64,000 nt of DNA from NCBI RefSeq assembly GCF_016904955.1, contig NZ_JADIKE010000018.1:1-64000 (forward strand), written 5' to 3'. The position numbers and the translations under genes were made by a program. Shown one piece after another: positions 53,468 to 62,460 of the stretch (positions within the stretch are counted from its first letter, which is position 1; every line of letters begins with the position of its first letter). The notes beneath the pieces are model-generated. The model did not search any database and had not been told where the DNA came from. It saw nothing but the letters and a program-made list of their open reading frames with translations. This DNA comes from Dyella flava. Its GTDB lineage: Bacteria; Pseudomonadota; Gammaproteobacteria; Xanthomonadales; Rhodanobacteraceae.

Positions 53468-54847
53468 TTAGTGCAGGGGGCGGACTCGAAAATTACGCCC
53501 TTTGATCTTGCCGGCACGCAGGCGTTCCAGTGCTTTGTTCGCCAGCGCCCGGCTGACTGCGACGTAGGCACGTGTAGCGAAGACGTCGATCTTGCCGACG
53601 TCGTCCGCCTTGAGGCCGGCATCGCCGGTCAATGCACCGAGAATGTCTCCGGGTCGCAGCTTGTCCTGGCGACCGGCGTCGATCACCAGCGTTTTCATCG
53701 GCGCCAGATTCAGTGTTTTGCCACGCGGCGGCGAAAGTTTCAGCGGGTGCCAGGGCAGCGGTCTGCCCAGCGCCTCTTCGATGTTCCCGGCTTTCGGCTT
53801 TTCGCGCGGGGTGCATAGCGCGATCGCAAGCCCGGTTTGCCCGGCGCGTCCGGTGCGGCCGACGCGATGGACATGTGTATCGGGATCGTGGGCGATGTCG
53901 TAGCTGATCACCAGCGGCAGGGCGGTGATGTCTAGCCCGCGTGCTGCCACGTCGGTCGCCACCAGTACGGCGCAACTGCGGTTTGCAAACTGCACCAGCA
54001 CTTCATCGCGATCGCGTTGTTCCATGTCGCCATGCAAGGCCAGCGCGGAAAAGCCACGGCGATCCAATTCGTCCGCTACGGCGTCCACGTCGCGTCGCAT
54101 ATTGCAGAACACCAGCGCGTGCTGGCCGCGCTCGCCGGTAAGGAGTTGGGCCAGCGCGTCGAGTTTGTGGGCCGGATCAACCTCGATGAACTGCTGTTCG
54201 ATCGCGGGCTTTGTATCGGCCGGCGCTTCCACGATGATCTCGACCGGGTTGCGCTGCACGCGCTTGCTCACTTCGCGGATATCGTCCGGATAGGTCGCCG
54301 AAAACAGCAGTGTTTGATGATGCTTGGCGATGCGCCCGACGATGTCATCGATGGCCTCGCTGAAACCCATGTCCAGCATGCGGTCGGCCTCGTCCAGCAC
54401 CAGCACCTTGATGCCGCCGCCATGCAGGCTGCCACGCTTCAAATGCTCCTGCACGCGGCCGGGTGTGCCGACGACGATGTGCGGATCATGCGTCAGCGAG
54501 GCCAATTGCGGCCCCAAGGGCATGCCGCCGCACAAGGTCAGCAGCTTGACGTTGGGGATGTTCGCGGCGAGCTTGCGGATGGCTTTGCTTACCTGATCGG
54601 CCAGCTCGCGCGTCGGGCAAAGCACCAGTACCTGCAGGCGGATCGTTTCCACGCTCAGCGATTGCAGCAGGCTCAGCCCGAATGCTGCGGTCTTGCCGCT
54701 GCCGGTCTGCGCCTGGGCGATCACGTCGCGTCCCTCCAGCATGGCTGGAAGGCTTTGCGCCTGGATGGGCGTCATCTCGCTATAGCCGAGCGTTTCGAGG
54801 CTCGCGAGCAAAGGGGGTTTTAAGTCAAGCGTGTTGAAGGCAGTCAT
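53468..54847 (-). CDS. dbpA: ATP-dependent RNA helicase DbpA
   Basis: 459 residues. DEAD-box motifs: Q motif TPIQAQSLP, AQTGSGKT, PTRELA, GTPGR, DEAD, SAT, and in the second RecA domain ARGLDI and HRVGRTGRAG. The C-terminal DbpA RNA-binding domain is present (MKTLVIDAGRQDKLRPGDILGALTGDAGLKADDVGKIDVFATRAYVAVSR), which binds hairpin 92 of 23S rRNA, so the role is late assembly of the 50S subunit. Start at 54847 (ATGACTGCC); an ATG at 54862 is possible. Confidence 0.95.
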   Translation of the reverse strand: MTAFNTLDLKPPLLASLETLGYSEMTPIQAQSLPAMLEGRDVIAQAQTGSGKTAAFGLSLLQSLSVETIRLQVLVLCPTRELADQVSKAIRKLAANIPNVKLLTLCGGMPLGPQLASLTHDPHIVVGTPGRVQEHLKRGSLHGGGIKVLVLDEADRMLDMGFSEAIDDIVGRIAKHHQTLLFSATYPDDIREVSKRVQRNPVEIIVEAPADTKPAIEQQFIEVDPAHKLDALAQLLTGERGQHALVFCNMRRDVDAVADELDRRGFSALALHGDMEQRDRDEVLVQFANRSCAVLVATDVAARGLDITALPLVISYDIAHDPDTHVHRVGRTGRAGQTGLAIALCTPREKPKAGNIEEALGRPLPWHPLKLSPPRGKTLNLAPMKTLVIDAGRQDKLRPGDILGALTGDAGLKADDVGKIDVFATRAYVAVSRALANKALERLRAGKIKGRNFRVRPLH

Positions 54848-54931
54848 GCCGTATGATCGCATGCGGGCCTCGCGCGCGCGATGTGGGATGGATGAGGCAT
54901 ATCCTCAACCCCCTCATGCGTGTTTCCGCGG

Positions 54932-56422
54932 TCAGGAAGATCCTTTCGTCGAAGACCCTTGACCGTCAGGGAGGGGATGCTTGCGGCGTTCGGTTTGAAA
55001 GGTTTCCGAGTGCGCAGATGACTGGAAACGGTAGAGCGTGAGCCCGATGCCGATAAGCAATGCAGAGCCACCTACCACCTTCAGCAGGAATAATCCTGGA
55101 TGGTTGTCACCCTCGGGTGGAATCATGGAGGTGACGATGGCCAGCAGCGTGACTGCGAAGCCGGTGAGTCCGGTGATCCAGCATCCGATCATGCCGATCT
55201 GCGACCGCTTGGCGCCTTCGCCGGGGCCCGCGCCGCGACGGCGCAGCACGGGGAATGCCAGCATGATGTAGAGCAGTGGCAGCAGCGACATGATCACCGT
55301 CATGTCGATGAGGATGATATAGGCCTCATGGATGGTCGAACCGGATAGCGCGGCCATCAGCATCAAGGACGTCAGCACGCCCTGGATCATCAGTGCGACA
55401 TGCGGCGTGCCGTAGCGCGGATGCAATCGCCCCAGCGCCGCGGGCAGGTAGCGGTCCACGCCCACGACGAAGGGAAGGCGCGCCGTGCCCGTGACCCACG
55501 CGGCCACGGTACCGATGGAACCCAGCGTCACCAGCGCAGCGGTCAAGGGGCCGAAGGCGGGCAAACCGATGCGGTCGCCGATGGCCGCCAGCGCCTGTGG
55601 AATACCACCGATGACGTCGATCGTCGAGGCGGGCAAGGCGATCAGCAGCGACGCGGTACCGGCGATGTAGATCGCCGCAATCACCACGCATGAAATCAGT
55701 GTCGCGCGTGGAATCTGCCGCTTCGGATCACGGATCTCTCCGCCGAGGATCGGTCCCAGCTCCAGTCCCTGGAAAGCCAGTGCGATCGTTGCAAAGGTGG
55801 AAAACGTGGCGAGCTTGCTGAAATCAGGCATCACGTTGGCGGTGGTGATGCGTGTGGCCGGGCCGAAGCGGTACAGGGCGACCGCACCGGCGATCAGGAT
55901 CAGTGCACCCGCCGACCAGGTGGCGGCGCCGCCGATGTTCTGCAGCCACTTCGCTCGCTGCAGGCCGAGAATGCTGAGTAAGGTCGCCGCCCACAACACC
56001 AGCAGGGAATAGCTCAGGTTGTAGCGGCCATCACTTGCGTGCGACAGCCAGTGCGGACCACCGACATGCAAAAAGATCCCCGCGCTGAAGAGCAGCATGG
56101 ACGGGAAGTAGGTCAGATTGGAAACCCAGTATGTCCACCCGGTGATAAACCCGTGCACGCCACCGAAGGCCGTTTTGGACCAGAGATAAAGACCCCCTTC
56201 GCCAGGCACGCGCGAACTCAGGTCGAGTACCGCCAAAGCCAGCGGAAGAAAGAAGCCGAGCAGGCCGAGCAGCCACAGCACCATGCTGGAAGGGCCGACC
56301 TGGGCTGCCACCGACAGCCAGCGCAACGCGACGATCGCAGCGATGTTGAAGAGCACCAGGTCCCACGTGCCGAGCACGCGACGCAAGGTCGTGGAGTGTT
56401 CTGCGGTGGATGTCGTTGCCAT
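54932..56422 (-). CDS. APC-superfamily amino acid permease
   Basis: 496 residues with 12 or more transmembrane segments. LGTWDLVLFNIAAIVALRWL opens TM1 (the unwound helix region), SRVPGEGGLYLWSKTAFGGVHGFITGWTYWVSNLTYFPSML is the conserved TM2-3 region, and LGPILGGEIRDPKRQIPRATLISC is the loop typical of amino acid-polyamine permeases. The substrate is unknown, perhaps glutamate/GABA-type or polyamine. It begins 34 bp after the sugar porter, so it may be read with the galactonate operon, though its function does not clearly belong there. Confidence 0.88.
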   Translation of the reverse strand: MATTSTAEHSTTLRRVLGTWDLVLFNIAAIVALRWLSVAAQVGPSSMVLWLLGLLGFFLPLALAVLDLSSRVPGEGGLYLWSKTAFGGVHGFITGWTYWVSNLTYFPSMLLFSAGIFLHVGGPHWLSHASDGRYNLSYSLLVLWAATLLSILGLQRAKWLQNIGGAATWSAGALILIAGAVALYRFGPATRITTANVMPDFSKLATFSTFATIALAFQGLELGPILGGEIRDPKRQIPRATLISCVVIAAIYIAGTASLLIALPASTIDVIGGIPQALAAIGDRIGLPAFGPLTAALVTLGSIGTVAAWVTGTARLPFVVGVDRYLPAALGRLHPRYGTPHVALMIQGVLTSLMLMAALSGSTIHEAYIILIDMTVIMSLLPLLYIMLAFPVLRRRGAGPGEGAKRSQIGMIGCWITGLTGFAVTLLAIVTSMIPPEGDNHPGLFLLKVVGGSALLIGIGLTLYRFQSSAHSETFQTERRKHPLPDGQGSSTKGSS

Positions 56423-56456
56423 CGTCTACGCTTCCCTGGGCGAGGTGATTGCGCGA

Positions 56457-57920
56457 TCAGGACACGGCATCTTCCTGGCGAATGTTCCGCGCGCCGAGTT
56501 CACGGGAGCCATGGGTGTGCGCCTGCGCAGGATGATCGCCAATCCGGCGCAAGGGAAGGCCCGCCATCAGATTACGCTCGATCTGCTCGAGCGTCGCGCC
56601 CTTGGTTTCCGGCACCAGCCAGAGGGTGAGCGCAATGAACAGCAGGTTGAGCACCGCGTAGAGCCAGAACGTGGCTGCGTTGCCGACGCTGTTGAGCAGA
56701 CTGAGGAAGGTGGCGCCGACGATCATGTTGGCAACCCAGTTCGTTACGGTCGAGCAGCCGATGCCGAAATCGCGTCCTTTCAGCGGTTGCACTTCCGAGC
56801 ACAGCGTCCAGATCAGCGGACCGGCCGACATCGCAAAGCCGACAATGAAGATCAGCAGCATCGCTACGGTAAACATCTGCTCGGCGTGCGAAGCAATGCC
56901 AGCACGCATCATGCTGCCGACCACGCCCAGCCCGATCGCCATCACGGCAAAGCCGATGTAGAGGATGGGCTTGCGGCCGAGCTTGTCGACCAGTCCAATC
57001 GCGATAAAGGTGGCGAGCACGTTGGTCAGCCCTACGATGGCGGTGAACCACAATTGCGCGTGCGTGTCGTAGCCCATGTTCTGGAAGATGCGCGGTGCGT
57101 AGTACATCACCACGTTCATGCCGGTGAACTGCTGCATCAGCTGCAGCAACATGCCGAGTCCGACCGAACGGCGAAAATGGGTGTTTTCCTGGAACAGATG
57201 CCAGCCACGCTGCGGGGTCTTGAGCTGTTCGGCAATGTCAGCCATTTCGCGCTTTGCCACGCCTTCATCGCCGCGCAGGCGATGCAAGACGTCTGCGGCC
57301 TGCGCCGTACGGCCGCGCATCATCAGCCAGCGTGGACTGTCCGGCAACACGCTGACACCCAGCAGGAACAGCGCGCCGGGAATCGCAATGATGCCGAGCA
57401 TCCATCGCCAGTTGCCGCTGTAGCTGAAGGCCGTGTCGGAGAGAAACGCCACCAGGATGCCGATGGTGATCATCAGCTGGTAGAGCGAGATCATCGCGCC
57501 ACGAATGCTTTCGGGGGCGACTTCGGCCAGATAGAGCGGCGCATTGAAGGTGGCGATGCCGATCGCCAGCCCCAGGATAAGGCGTGCCGTGATCAGGGCC
57601 TGCGGCGACCAGGCGGCGCCGCACAGCAGCGATCCGACGACGAACAACGCCGCGCCAAGCATCAACGACCGTTTGCGCCCGAGCATGGCCGACATCCACG
57701 ACGCACCCAGCGCCCCGACCGCCGCGCCGAACATCATTGCGCTGACAATCCACTCGATGGTGTGGTCGGAAATATGGAAGCCGGCCTGGATGAACTGGGT
57801 TGCACCGGAGATCACGCCGATATCCAGCCCGAACATCAGACCCGCCAGTGCAGCCAGGATGCACGTGAATACAGCCGTGGCGCGGGAGTGCTTGGTCGAA
57901 GGTGTCGCAACAGCATTCAT
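56457..57920 (-). CDS. Sugar porter (MFS, XylE/GalP-like)
   Basis: 487 residues from the ATG at 57920; the longer open frame to 58661 only runs over the next gene. Twelve transmembrane segments and the sugar-porter motifs: LAALAGLMFGLDIGVISGA, GRKRSLMLGAALFVVGSLL, RLILGLAIGIATFNAPLYLAEVAPESIRGAMISLYQLMITIGI, QQFTGMNVVMYYAPRIF (QQxTGxN), and PETKGATLEQIE at the end. It is a proton-driven importer of a hexose or pentose; context points to galactose. It follows the lactonase gene by 70 bp. Confidence 0.92.
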   Translation of the reverse strand: MNAVATPSTKHSRATAVFTCILAALAGLMFGLDIGVISGATQFIQAGFHISDHTIEWIVSAMMFGAAVGALGASWMSAMLGRKRSLMLGAALFVVGSLLCGAAWSPQALITARLILGLAIGIATFNAPLYLAEVAPESIRGAMISLYQLMITIGILVAFLSDTAFSYSGNWRWMLGIIAIPGALFLLGVSVLPDSPRWLMMRGRTAQAADVLHRLRGDEGVAKREMADIAEQLKTPQRGWHLFQENTHFRRSVGLGMLLQLMQQFTGMNVVMYYAPRIFQNMGYDTHAQLWFTAIVGLTNVLATFIAIGLVDKLGRKPILYIGFAVMAIGLGVVGSMMRAGIASHAEQMFTVAMLLIFIVGFAMSAGPLIWTLCSEVQPLKGRDFGIGCSTVTNWVANMIVGATFLSLLNSVGNAATFWLYAVLNLLFIALTLWLVPETKGATLEQIERNLMAGLPLRRIGDHPAQAHTHGSRELGARNIRQEDAVS

Positions 57921-57990
57921 GAGGACGATCCTGCAGGCGGCTAAGCGCGATGGATGGTAGGCGGAGAAGGGATCACGACGCGTTTCATGC

Positions 57991-58893
57991 TCAGGGCGGC
58001 CTGCCGAGAAAACGCGGCTCCGGCAGGCCGTGCACCGGCATCGTTGCATGGAAGAGTGCGCCGGCGTAGCGATCGGCATGCAGCTGCTGCGGCGACAGCC
58101 CGGTTCGTGCGCTGGTGACGTACAGGGTGTCGAGGCGTGCACCGCCGAAGACGGGCCGGGTCGGCTGCTGCGTGGGCACGGGCAGGCACTCACGCAGCGA
58201 ACCATCCGGCGCATAACGCGCAATACGTGCCATGCCCCATTGGGCGTTCCACAGCGAACCTTCGGCATCGACGCAGGAGCCATCTGGCTCGCCCGTGACA
58301 TCGCCCAGGTCCGCAAACAGGCACGGCGGGCCCAGCGCGTCGCCATACGAGCATTGCTGGATACGGCGCGACAAGGAATCGCAGAAATACATCGTGTCGC
58401 CCGTAGGACTGAAGGCGATGCTGTTGCTGATCGCAACGTTCGGCAGCGCGAGCCGTTCCAGGCGCAGGTCGGCATGCAGACGCCAGAAACCGCCCAGGCG
58501 CTGTTTGCTACCTTCGGCGGGTTCGTGCAGGGTGCCAAACACGAAGCGTCCCTGCCGGTCACAGGCGCCGTCGTTGCAGCGCGTAGGCAGATCCGGTTCG
58601 ACCGCATGAAGTGTCTGCAGGTGGCCGTCTGCCAGGCGGAAAAAAGCCAGCCGCGAGGCAAGCGCCAACAGCAGCCATTCGTCGGATTCGCACAGCGCGA
58701 ACGAAGCCAGCCGCTCGGGCATGGGCCACTGCGCCAGTTGTCCGTCTGCAGGATGAAGGCGGAACAGTGTGGCGCGCTGGATGTCGGTCCAGTAAAGCGC
58801 CTGGGCGCGTTCGCACCACACGATGCCTTCGCCTAGCATGTCCCGTGCATCGAGCAGCACCTCCATCGGCGCCAGGCCTGTCGGCGCCGTCAT
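57991..58893 (-). CDS. SMP-30/gluconolactonase-family sugar lactonase
   Basis: 300 residues. A six-bladed propeller with metal ligands in expected contexts: E in DMLGEGIVWCERAQALYWTDI, N in PTRCNDGACDRQGRFVFGTL, N in ISNSIAFSPTGDTMYFCDS and D in GEPDGSCVDAEGSLWNA. It should open the lactone made by the upstream dehydrogenase, here probably galactono-lactone to galactonate. The ATG overlaps the SDR stop codon (ATGA at 58893-58890), so translation is coupled. Cytoplasmic, no signal peptide. Confidence 0.9.
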   Translation of the reverse strand: MTAPTGLAPMEVLLDARDMLGEGIVWCERAQALYWTDIQRATLFRLHPADGQLAQWPMPERLASFALCESDEWLLLALASRLAFFRLADGHLQTLHAVEPDLPTRCNDGACDRQGRFVFGTLHEPAEGSKQRLGGFWRLHADLRLERLALPNVAISNSIAFSPTGDTMYFCDSLSRRIQQCSYGDALGPPCLFADLGDVTGEPDGSCVDAEGSLWNAQWGMARIARYAPDGSLRECLPVPTQQPTRPVFGGARLDTLYVTSARTGLSPQQLHADRYAGALFHATMPVHGLPEPRFLGRPP

Positions 58894-59654
58894 ACCCAGC
58901 CGCCATCCACGATGAAATCCTGCCCCGTGCACATGCGACTGTCGTCGGCGGCGAGGAACAGGGCCGCGCGTGCCAGATCCTCGGCCAGCAGGAAGCCGGG
59001 CAGGCATTGAAAACGCGCGATCTCTTCGCGTCCGGCGTCGTCCAGCCACAGACGCGCCTGCTTCTCGGTGATCACCCAACCCGGCACGAGGCTGTTGATC
59101 CGAATGTGCTGCTTGCCGAGCTCGCGGGCCATGCCATTGACGAAACCGTGCACGGCGGCCTTGGCCATCGCATACAGCGGATAGTCTGCGTTCTTTTTCA
59201 TCCAGCCGGTGGAGCCCAGGCAGATGATCGAGCCACCGCCAAGCAGTTGCATGTCCGGAATGACCGCCTGGGTCGCGAAGACCTGATGACGCAGGTTCAC
59301 CGCCACATTGCGCTCGAACGTCGCGGCATCCACATCGGCGAGCGCATGGCGCACGTCGTTGGCGGCGTTGTTGATCAATACCGCAATCGGTCCGATCGTT
59401 CGTCGTGCTTCGGCGATGGCGTTTTGCAGTGCCTGCAGATCGGTGAGATCACAATGCAGATAATGCGGCGCATATCGCACATCGGACAGCGATGCGCATA
59501 GCGTTACGGCGCTGGCATCGTCCACATCGAAAAACGCCACGCGCGCGCCCTGGCGGGCAAAATGGTCGACAAACGCCGCGCCGATGCCGCTGCCTCCACC
59601 CGTGATGAGTACACTGCGGTCGACCAGGCTGGGATAGGTTGCGTACGAAGACAT
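58890..59654 (-). CDS. SDR-family sugar dehydrogenase (probable galactose 1-dehydrogenase)
   Basis: 254 residues from the ATG at 59654 (GGAG 8 nt upstream; ATGs at 59690 and beyond are alternatives). NAD(P) motif TGGGSGIG (18-25), NNAAN (95-99), catalytic S148, Y161 and K165 in YAMAK, and C-terminal LFLAADDSRMCTGQDFIVDGG. D43 after beta-2 (FFDVDD) favours NAD. Position between the galactonate dehydratase and lactonase genes suggests oxidation of D-galactose at C1; similar SDRs oxidise L-fucose or L-arabinose, so the substrate is inferred. Confidence 0.88.
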   Translation of the reverse strand: MSSYATYPSLVDRSVLITGGGSGIGAAFVDHFARQGARVAFFDVDDASAVTLCASLSDVRYAPHYLHCDLTDLQALQNAIAEARRTIGPIAVLINNAANDVRHALADVDAATFERNVAVNLRHQVFATQAVIPDMQLLGGGSIICLGSTGWMKKNADYPLYAMAKAAVHGFVNGMARELGKQHIRINSLVPGWVITEKQARLWLDDAGREEIARFQCLPGFLLAEDLARAALFLAADDSRMCTGQDFIVDGGWV

Positions 59655-59692
59655 CAGCGGGCTCCAATCGGACCGGGAAACAGCAGTCATGC

Positions 59693-60841
59693 CTACCATT
59701 CCGCCACGCTGCCGTCGTCGTGGCGCCATAGCGGGTTGCGCCAACGGTGCCCGACCTGGGCGCGTTCGGTAACGTAGGCTTCGTTGATCTCGATGCCGAG
59801 GCCCGCCCCGCCGGGAATGGTCACATAACCGCTTTCGTAGGCGAACACTTCGCGGTCGGTGACATAGTCCAGCAGATCATTGCCGGCGTTGTAATGGATG
59901 CCCAATCCTTGTTCCTGGATGAAGGCGTTGTGGCACACCGCATCGAGCTGCAGGTTCGCAGCCAGTGCGATCGGCCCGAGTGGGCAGTGCAGGGCCAGTG
60001 CCACGTCATAGGCTTCCGCCATGGCGGCGATCTTGCGGGTTTCGGTGATGCCGCCAGCGTGCGACGGATCCGGCTGGATAATGTCCACACCGCCCGTTTG
60101 CAGGACACGCTTGAAGTCGTAGCGCGTATAGAGTCGTTCCCCCAGCGCGATCGGTGCGGCGCCGATCGCGGCCAGCTCAGGAATGGCCTCCAGATGCTCG
60201 GAGAGGATCGGCTCTTCGATAAACATCAAGTTGTAAGGCGCCAATTCGCGCATCAGTACCTTGGCCATCGGCTTGTGCACCCGACCGTGGAAATCGACGC
60301 CCAGGCCGATGTGCGGACCGACCGCATCGCGCACGGCTTGCACGTTTTCCAGCACACGATCGACCTTGGCGTAACTATCGACGAAATGCATCTCTTCGGT
60401 GCCATTCATCTTGACGGCGGTAAAGCCACGCTCCACGGCGGCTTTGGCTGCCTGTGCGGTATCCGCGGGGCGGTCGCCGCCGATCCACGAATACACACGG
60501 ATGCGTTGACGCACAGGTCCACCGAGCAGTTCATGCACCGGCACACCATGATGCTTGCCCTTGATATCCCACAACGCCTGGTCGATGCCGGCGATGGCAC
60601 TCATCAGGATCGGACCGCCGCGATAGAAACCACCGCGATACATCACGTTCCACAGGTCTTCGATGTGGCGCGGATCCTTGCCGATCAGGTAGTCGGCAAG
60701 TTCGTCCACGGCTGCTGCGACGGTTTGCGCGCGGCCTTCCACCACCGGCTCGCCCCAGCCGCTGATGCCGGCATCGGTGTCGATGCGCAGAAACAGCCAG
60801 CGCGGCGGCACCAGGAAAGTGGTGAGTCGGGTGATTTTCAT
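59693..60841 (-). CDS. dgoD: D-galactonate dehydratase
   Basis: 382 residues of the enolase superfamily. Metal ligands and catalytic residues fall at the E. coli DgoD positions: D183 (GVDFHGR), E209 (MFIEEP), E235 (LGERLYTR) and H285 (LALHCPLGP). [38 protein letters not shown] is the typical start, and the whole protein is close to E. coli DgoD. It converts D-galactonate to 2-dehydro-3-deoxy-D-galactonate. The ATG overlaps the dgoA stop (ATGA, 60838-60841). The long plus-strand frame over it is a shadow. Confidence 0.96.
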   Translation of the reverse strand: MKITRLTTFLVPPRWLFLRIDTDAGISGWGEPVVEGRAQTVAAAVDELADYLIGKDPRHIEDLWNVMYRGGFYRGGPILMSAIAGIDQALWDIKGKHHGVPVHELLGGPVRQRIRVYSWIGGDRPADTAQAAKAAVERGFTAVKMNGTEEMHFVDSYAKVDRVLENVQAVRDAVGPHIGLGVDFHGRVHKPMAKVLMRELAPYNLMFIEEPILSEHLEAIPELAAIGAAPIALGERLYTRYDFKRVLQTGGVDIIQPDPSHAGGITETRKIAAMAEAYDVALALHCPLGPIALAANLQLDAVCHNAFIQEQGLGIHYNAGNDLLDYVTDREVFAYESGYVTIPGGAGLGIEINEAYVTERAQVGHRWRNPLWRHDDGSVAEW

Positions 60842-61482
60842 GCACGGTGTTCCTTGGCATTTTTGGAGATGGCGGTCCATGCCTGTGCAAAGGCATGGCC
60901 GCGACGGGCGATTTCTGCGGCATCGAGCCCGGGCGCGTACAGCGCCGAGCCGATGCCAAATCCACGCGCGCCGACGTTGACCCAGCGCGCCATGGTCTCG
61001 GGCGTGATGCCGCCGACCGGCAGTACGGGCAGGTCTTTCGGCAACACCGCGCGCCAGGCCTTGAGCCCTTCGGGCGTTACCTGTTCGGCGGGAAACAGCT
61101 TCAGTCCATCGGCGCCGGCAGTCAGCGCGGCAAAAGCCTCGGTCGGCGTCGCGACGCCCGGTACGCATATCAGGCCCATCGTTTTGGCAGCGCGAATCAC
61201 GCTGACGTCCGCATGCGGCATAACGATCAATCGGCCGCCGGCGGCAGCGACATCGTGCACTTGCGCAGGTGTCATTACGGTACCGGCGCCAACCAGGAAC
61301 GTAGGGCCGAGAGACTGCGCCAGGCGGCGAATGCTTTCCAGCGGCTGTGGCGAATTGAGCGGCACTTCCAGTACGCGAAAACCGGATGAAGCCAGCGCCG
61401 CGCCGACGGCCACCGCTTCATCGGGATGGATGCCGCGCAGGATGGCTACCAGCGGCAGGGGATCGAGCCAGGGCGTCAGCAT
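60838..61482 (-). CDS. dgoA: 2-dehydro-3-deoxy-6-phosphogalactonate aldolase
   Basis: 214 residues. KDPG/KDPGal aldolase fold: [21 protein letters not shown]39 in [19 protein letters not shown], and Schiff-base lysine K128 in [12 protein letters not shown]. The [11 protein letters not shown] stretch is typical of DgoA rather than of Eda. It cleaves the phosphorylated sugar acid to pyruvate and glyceraldehyde 3-phosphate. It overlaps dgoK by 7 bp and dgoD by 4 bp. Confidence 0.95.
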   Translation of the reverse strand: MLTPWLDPLPLVAILRGIHPDEAVAVGAALASSGFRVLEVPLNSPQPLESIRRLAQSLGPTFLVGAGTVMTPAQVHDVAAAGGRLIVMPHADVSVIRAAKTMGLICVPGVATPTEAFAALTAGADGLKLFPAEQVTPEGLKAWRAVLPKDLPVLPVGGITPETMARWVNVGARGFGIGSALYAPGLDAAEIARRGHAFAQAWTAISKNAKEHRA

Positions 61483-62417
61483 GCAGGTGTTCCCATGAAA
61501 ACATCAGATGAACCCGCGTCGACCCATTGCGCGTGACAGGCAATCTGCCACAGGCCGTACGCAGCGGCGTCGATGACCGGCTCAGCCAACTCAAGATCAA
61601 AATGCGCTGCCGCGGAACGATAGCGCGCGCATAGCGCAGCGTCGCCGATCAACTGGATGGGAGTTTTGTGGCAGAAGCGTCGGGTGGCCAACGCGGAGCG
61701 CAGTTCCTCGCCGATCAGCAGACCCGAGAGATAGTGGGGTACGCCGGTAGGCGCCAGCGCGTTGTCGAGCATCAGTGCACGCGCGCAGAACAACCGGCTG
61801 AGCGCGCCCGCGGCGCCGCTGTCGCGCGCGGCGATGACGCCGCGTGCGAAGGCATCCGGATCGGCCTCCACACCGGGGACGTTCACTGCAAGAATCGAAT
61901 GCTGTTGCAGCAAGGCAAACAGTTCACCGGTCATCAGCGTGCAGAAGTCGGTCACCGCGCCGTCGCGCACGCTTACCCATTTGCTGTGCGTGCCGGGCAG
62001 TATCCAGGTGGATTGCGCCGCCAGCAAAGGCCACCGTGCCAGAGCGCCCATCAACTGGGTCTCTTCGCCGCGCATCACATCCGGATCGCGCGGATTGCGC
62101 AAGCCACACACGATGTGCACATCCAGGCCATCATCCGCGCGTACGCTGTGAAGGCTTCGGCCAAGCTGGGTCATCGTCGCGGGTAGATCCAGATACGGCA
62201 CTTCCCGCCATCCCTGGCGACTGCCGACCATGCCGCAGGCCAGTCGCGGCAACCTGGGCCATCCCGCGGTGATATCGGCCAAGGCGCCGTTGAAGCCGCC
62301 CTCCGGTAGCTGGCGGACGCCCCAGGGATGCGCCCGCGATTCGCGGATGCTGCCTGCCTCCAGCCAGTAGGCACGCAGGCTGGTCGTGCCCCAGTCGAGT
62401 GCGATCATGCCACTCAT
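61476..62417 (-). CDS. dgoK: 2-dehydro-3-deoxygalactonokinase
   Basis: 313 residues from the ATG at 62417; the open frame to 62708 covers part of the next gene. The DgoK family starts with MIALDWGTTSLRAYWL (ATP-binding DxGTT), then ACGMVGSRQGW, VCGLR, DVMRGEETQLMGAL and LPGTHSKWVSVRDGAVTDFCTLMTGELFALLQQHSIL. It phosphorylates 2-dehydro-3-deoxy-D-galactonate at C6. It overlaps dgoA by 7 bp. Confidence 0.95.
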   Translation of the reverse strand: MSGMIALDWGTTSLRAYWLEAGSIRESRAHPWGVRQLPEGGFNGALADITAGWPRLPRLACGMVGSRQGWREVPYLDLPATMTQLGRSLHSVRADDGLDVHIVCGLRNPRDPDVMRGEETQLMGALARWPLLAAQSTWILPGTHSKWVSVRDGAVTDFCTLMTGELFALLQQHSILAVNVPGVEADPDAFARGVIAARDSGAAGALSRLFCARALMLDNALAPTGVPHYLSGLLIGEELRSALATRRFCHKTPIQLIGDAALCARYRSAAAHFDLELAEPVIDAAAYGLWQIACHAQWVDAGSSDVFMGTPAC

Positions 62418-62460
62418 GCGCGCGGATGCTCCTGATGTGATGCTGCGTGAAGGCTGAGTA

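Noticed and set aside
56283..57944. 553-codon plus-strand frame over the sugar porter gene
   Set aside because: Antisense to an intact transporter; the composition (Asp/Gln/His/Arg) is typical of a shadow of a membrane protein.
57921..58661. N-terminal extension of the sugar porter frame
   Set aside because: It runs over the SMP-30 lactonase gene in another frame and has no transporter features; the porter starts at 57920.
59747..61498. 583-codon plus-strand frame over dgoD and dgoA
   Set aside because: Both genes beneath it have exact catalytic residues; the frame is a codon-bias shadow.
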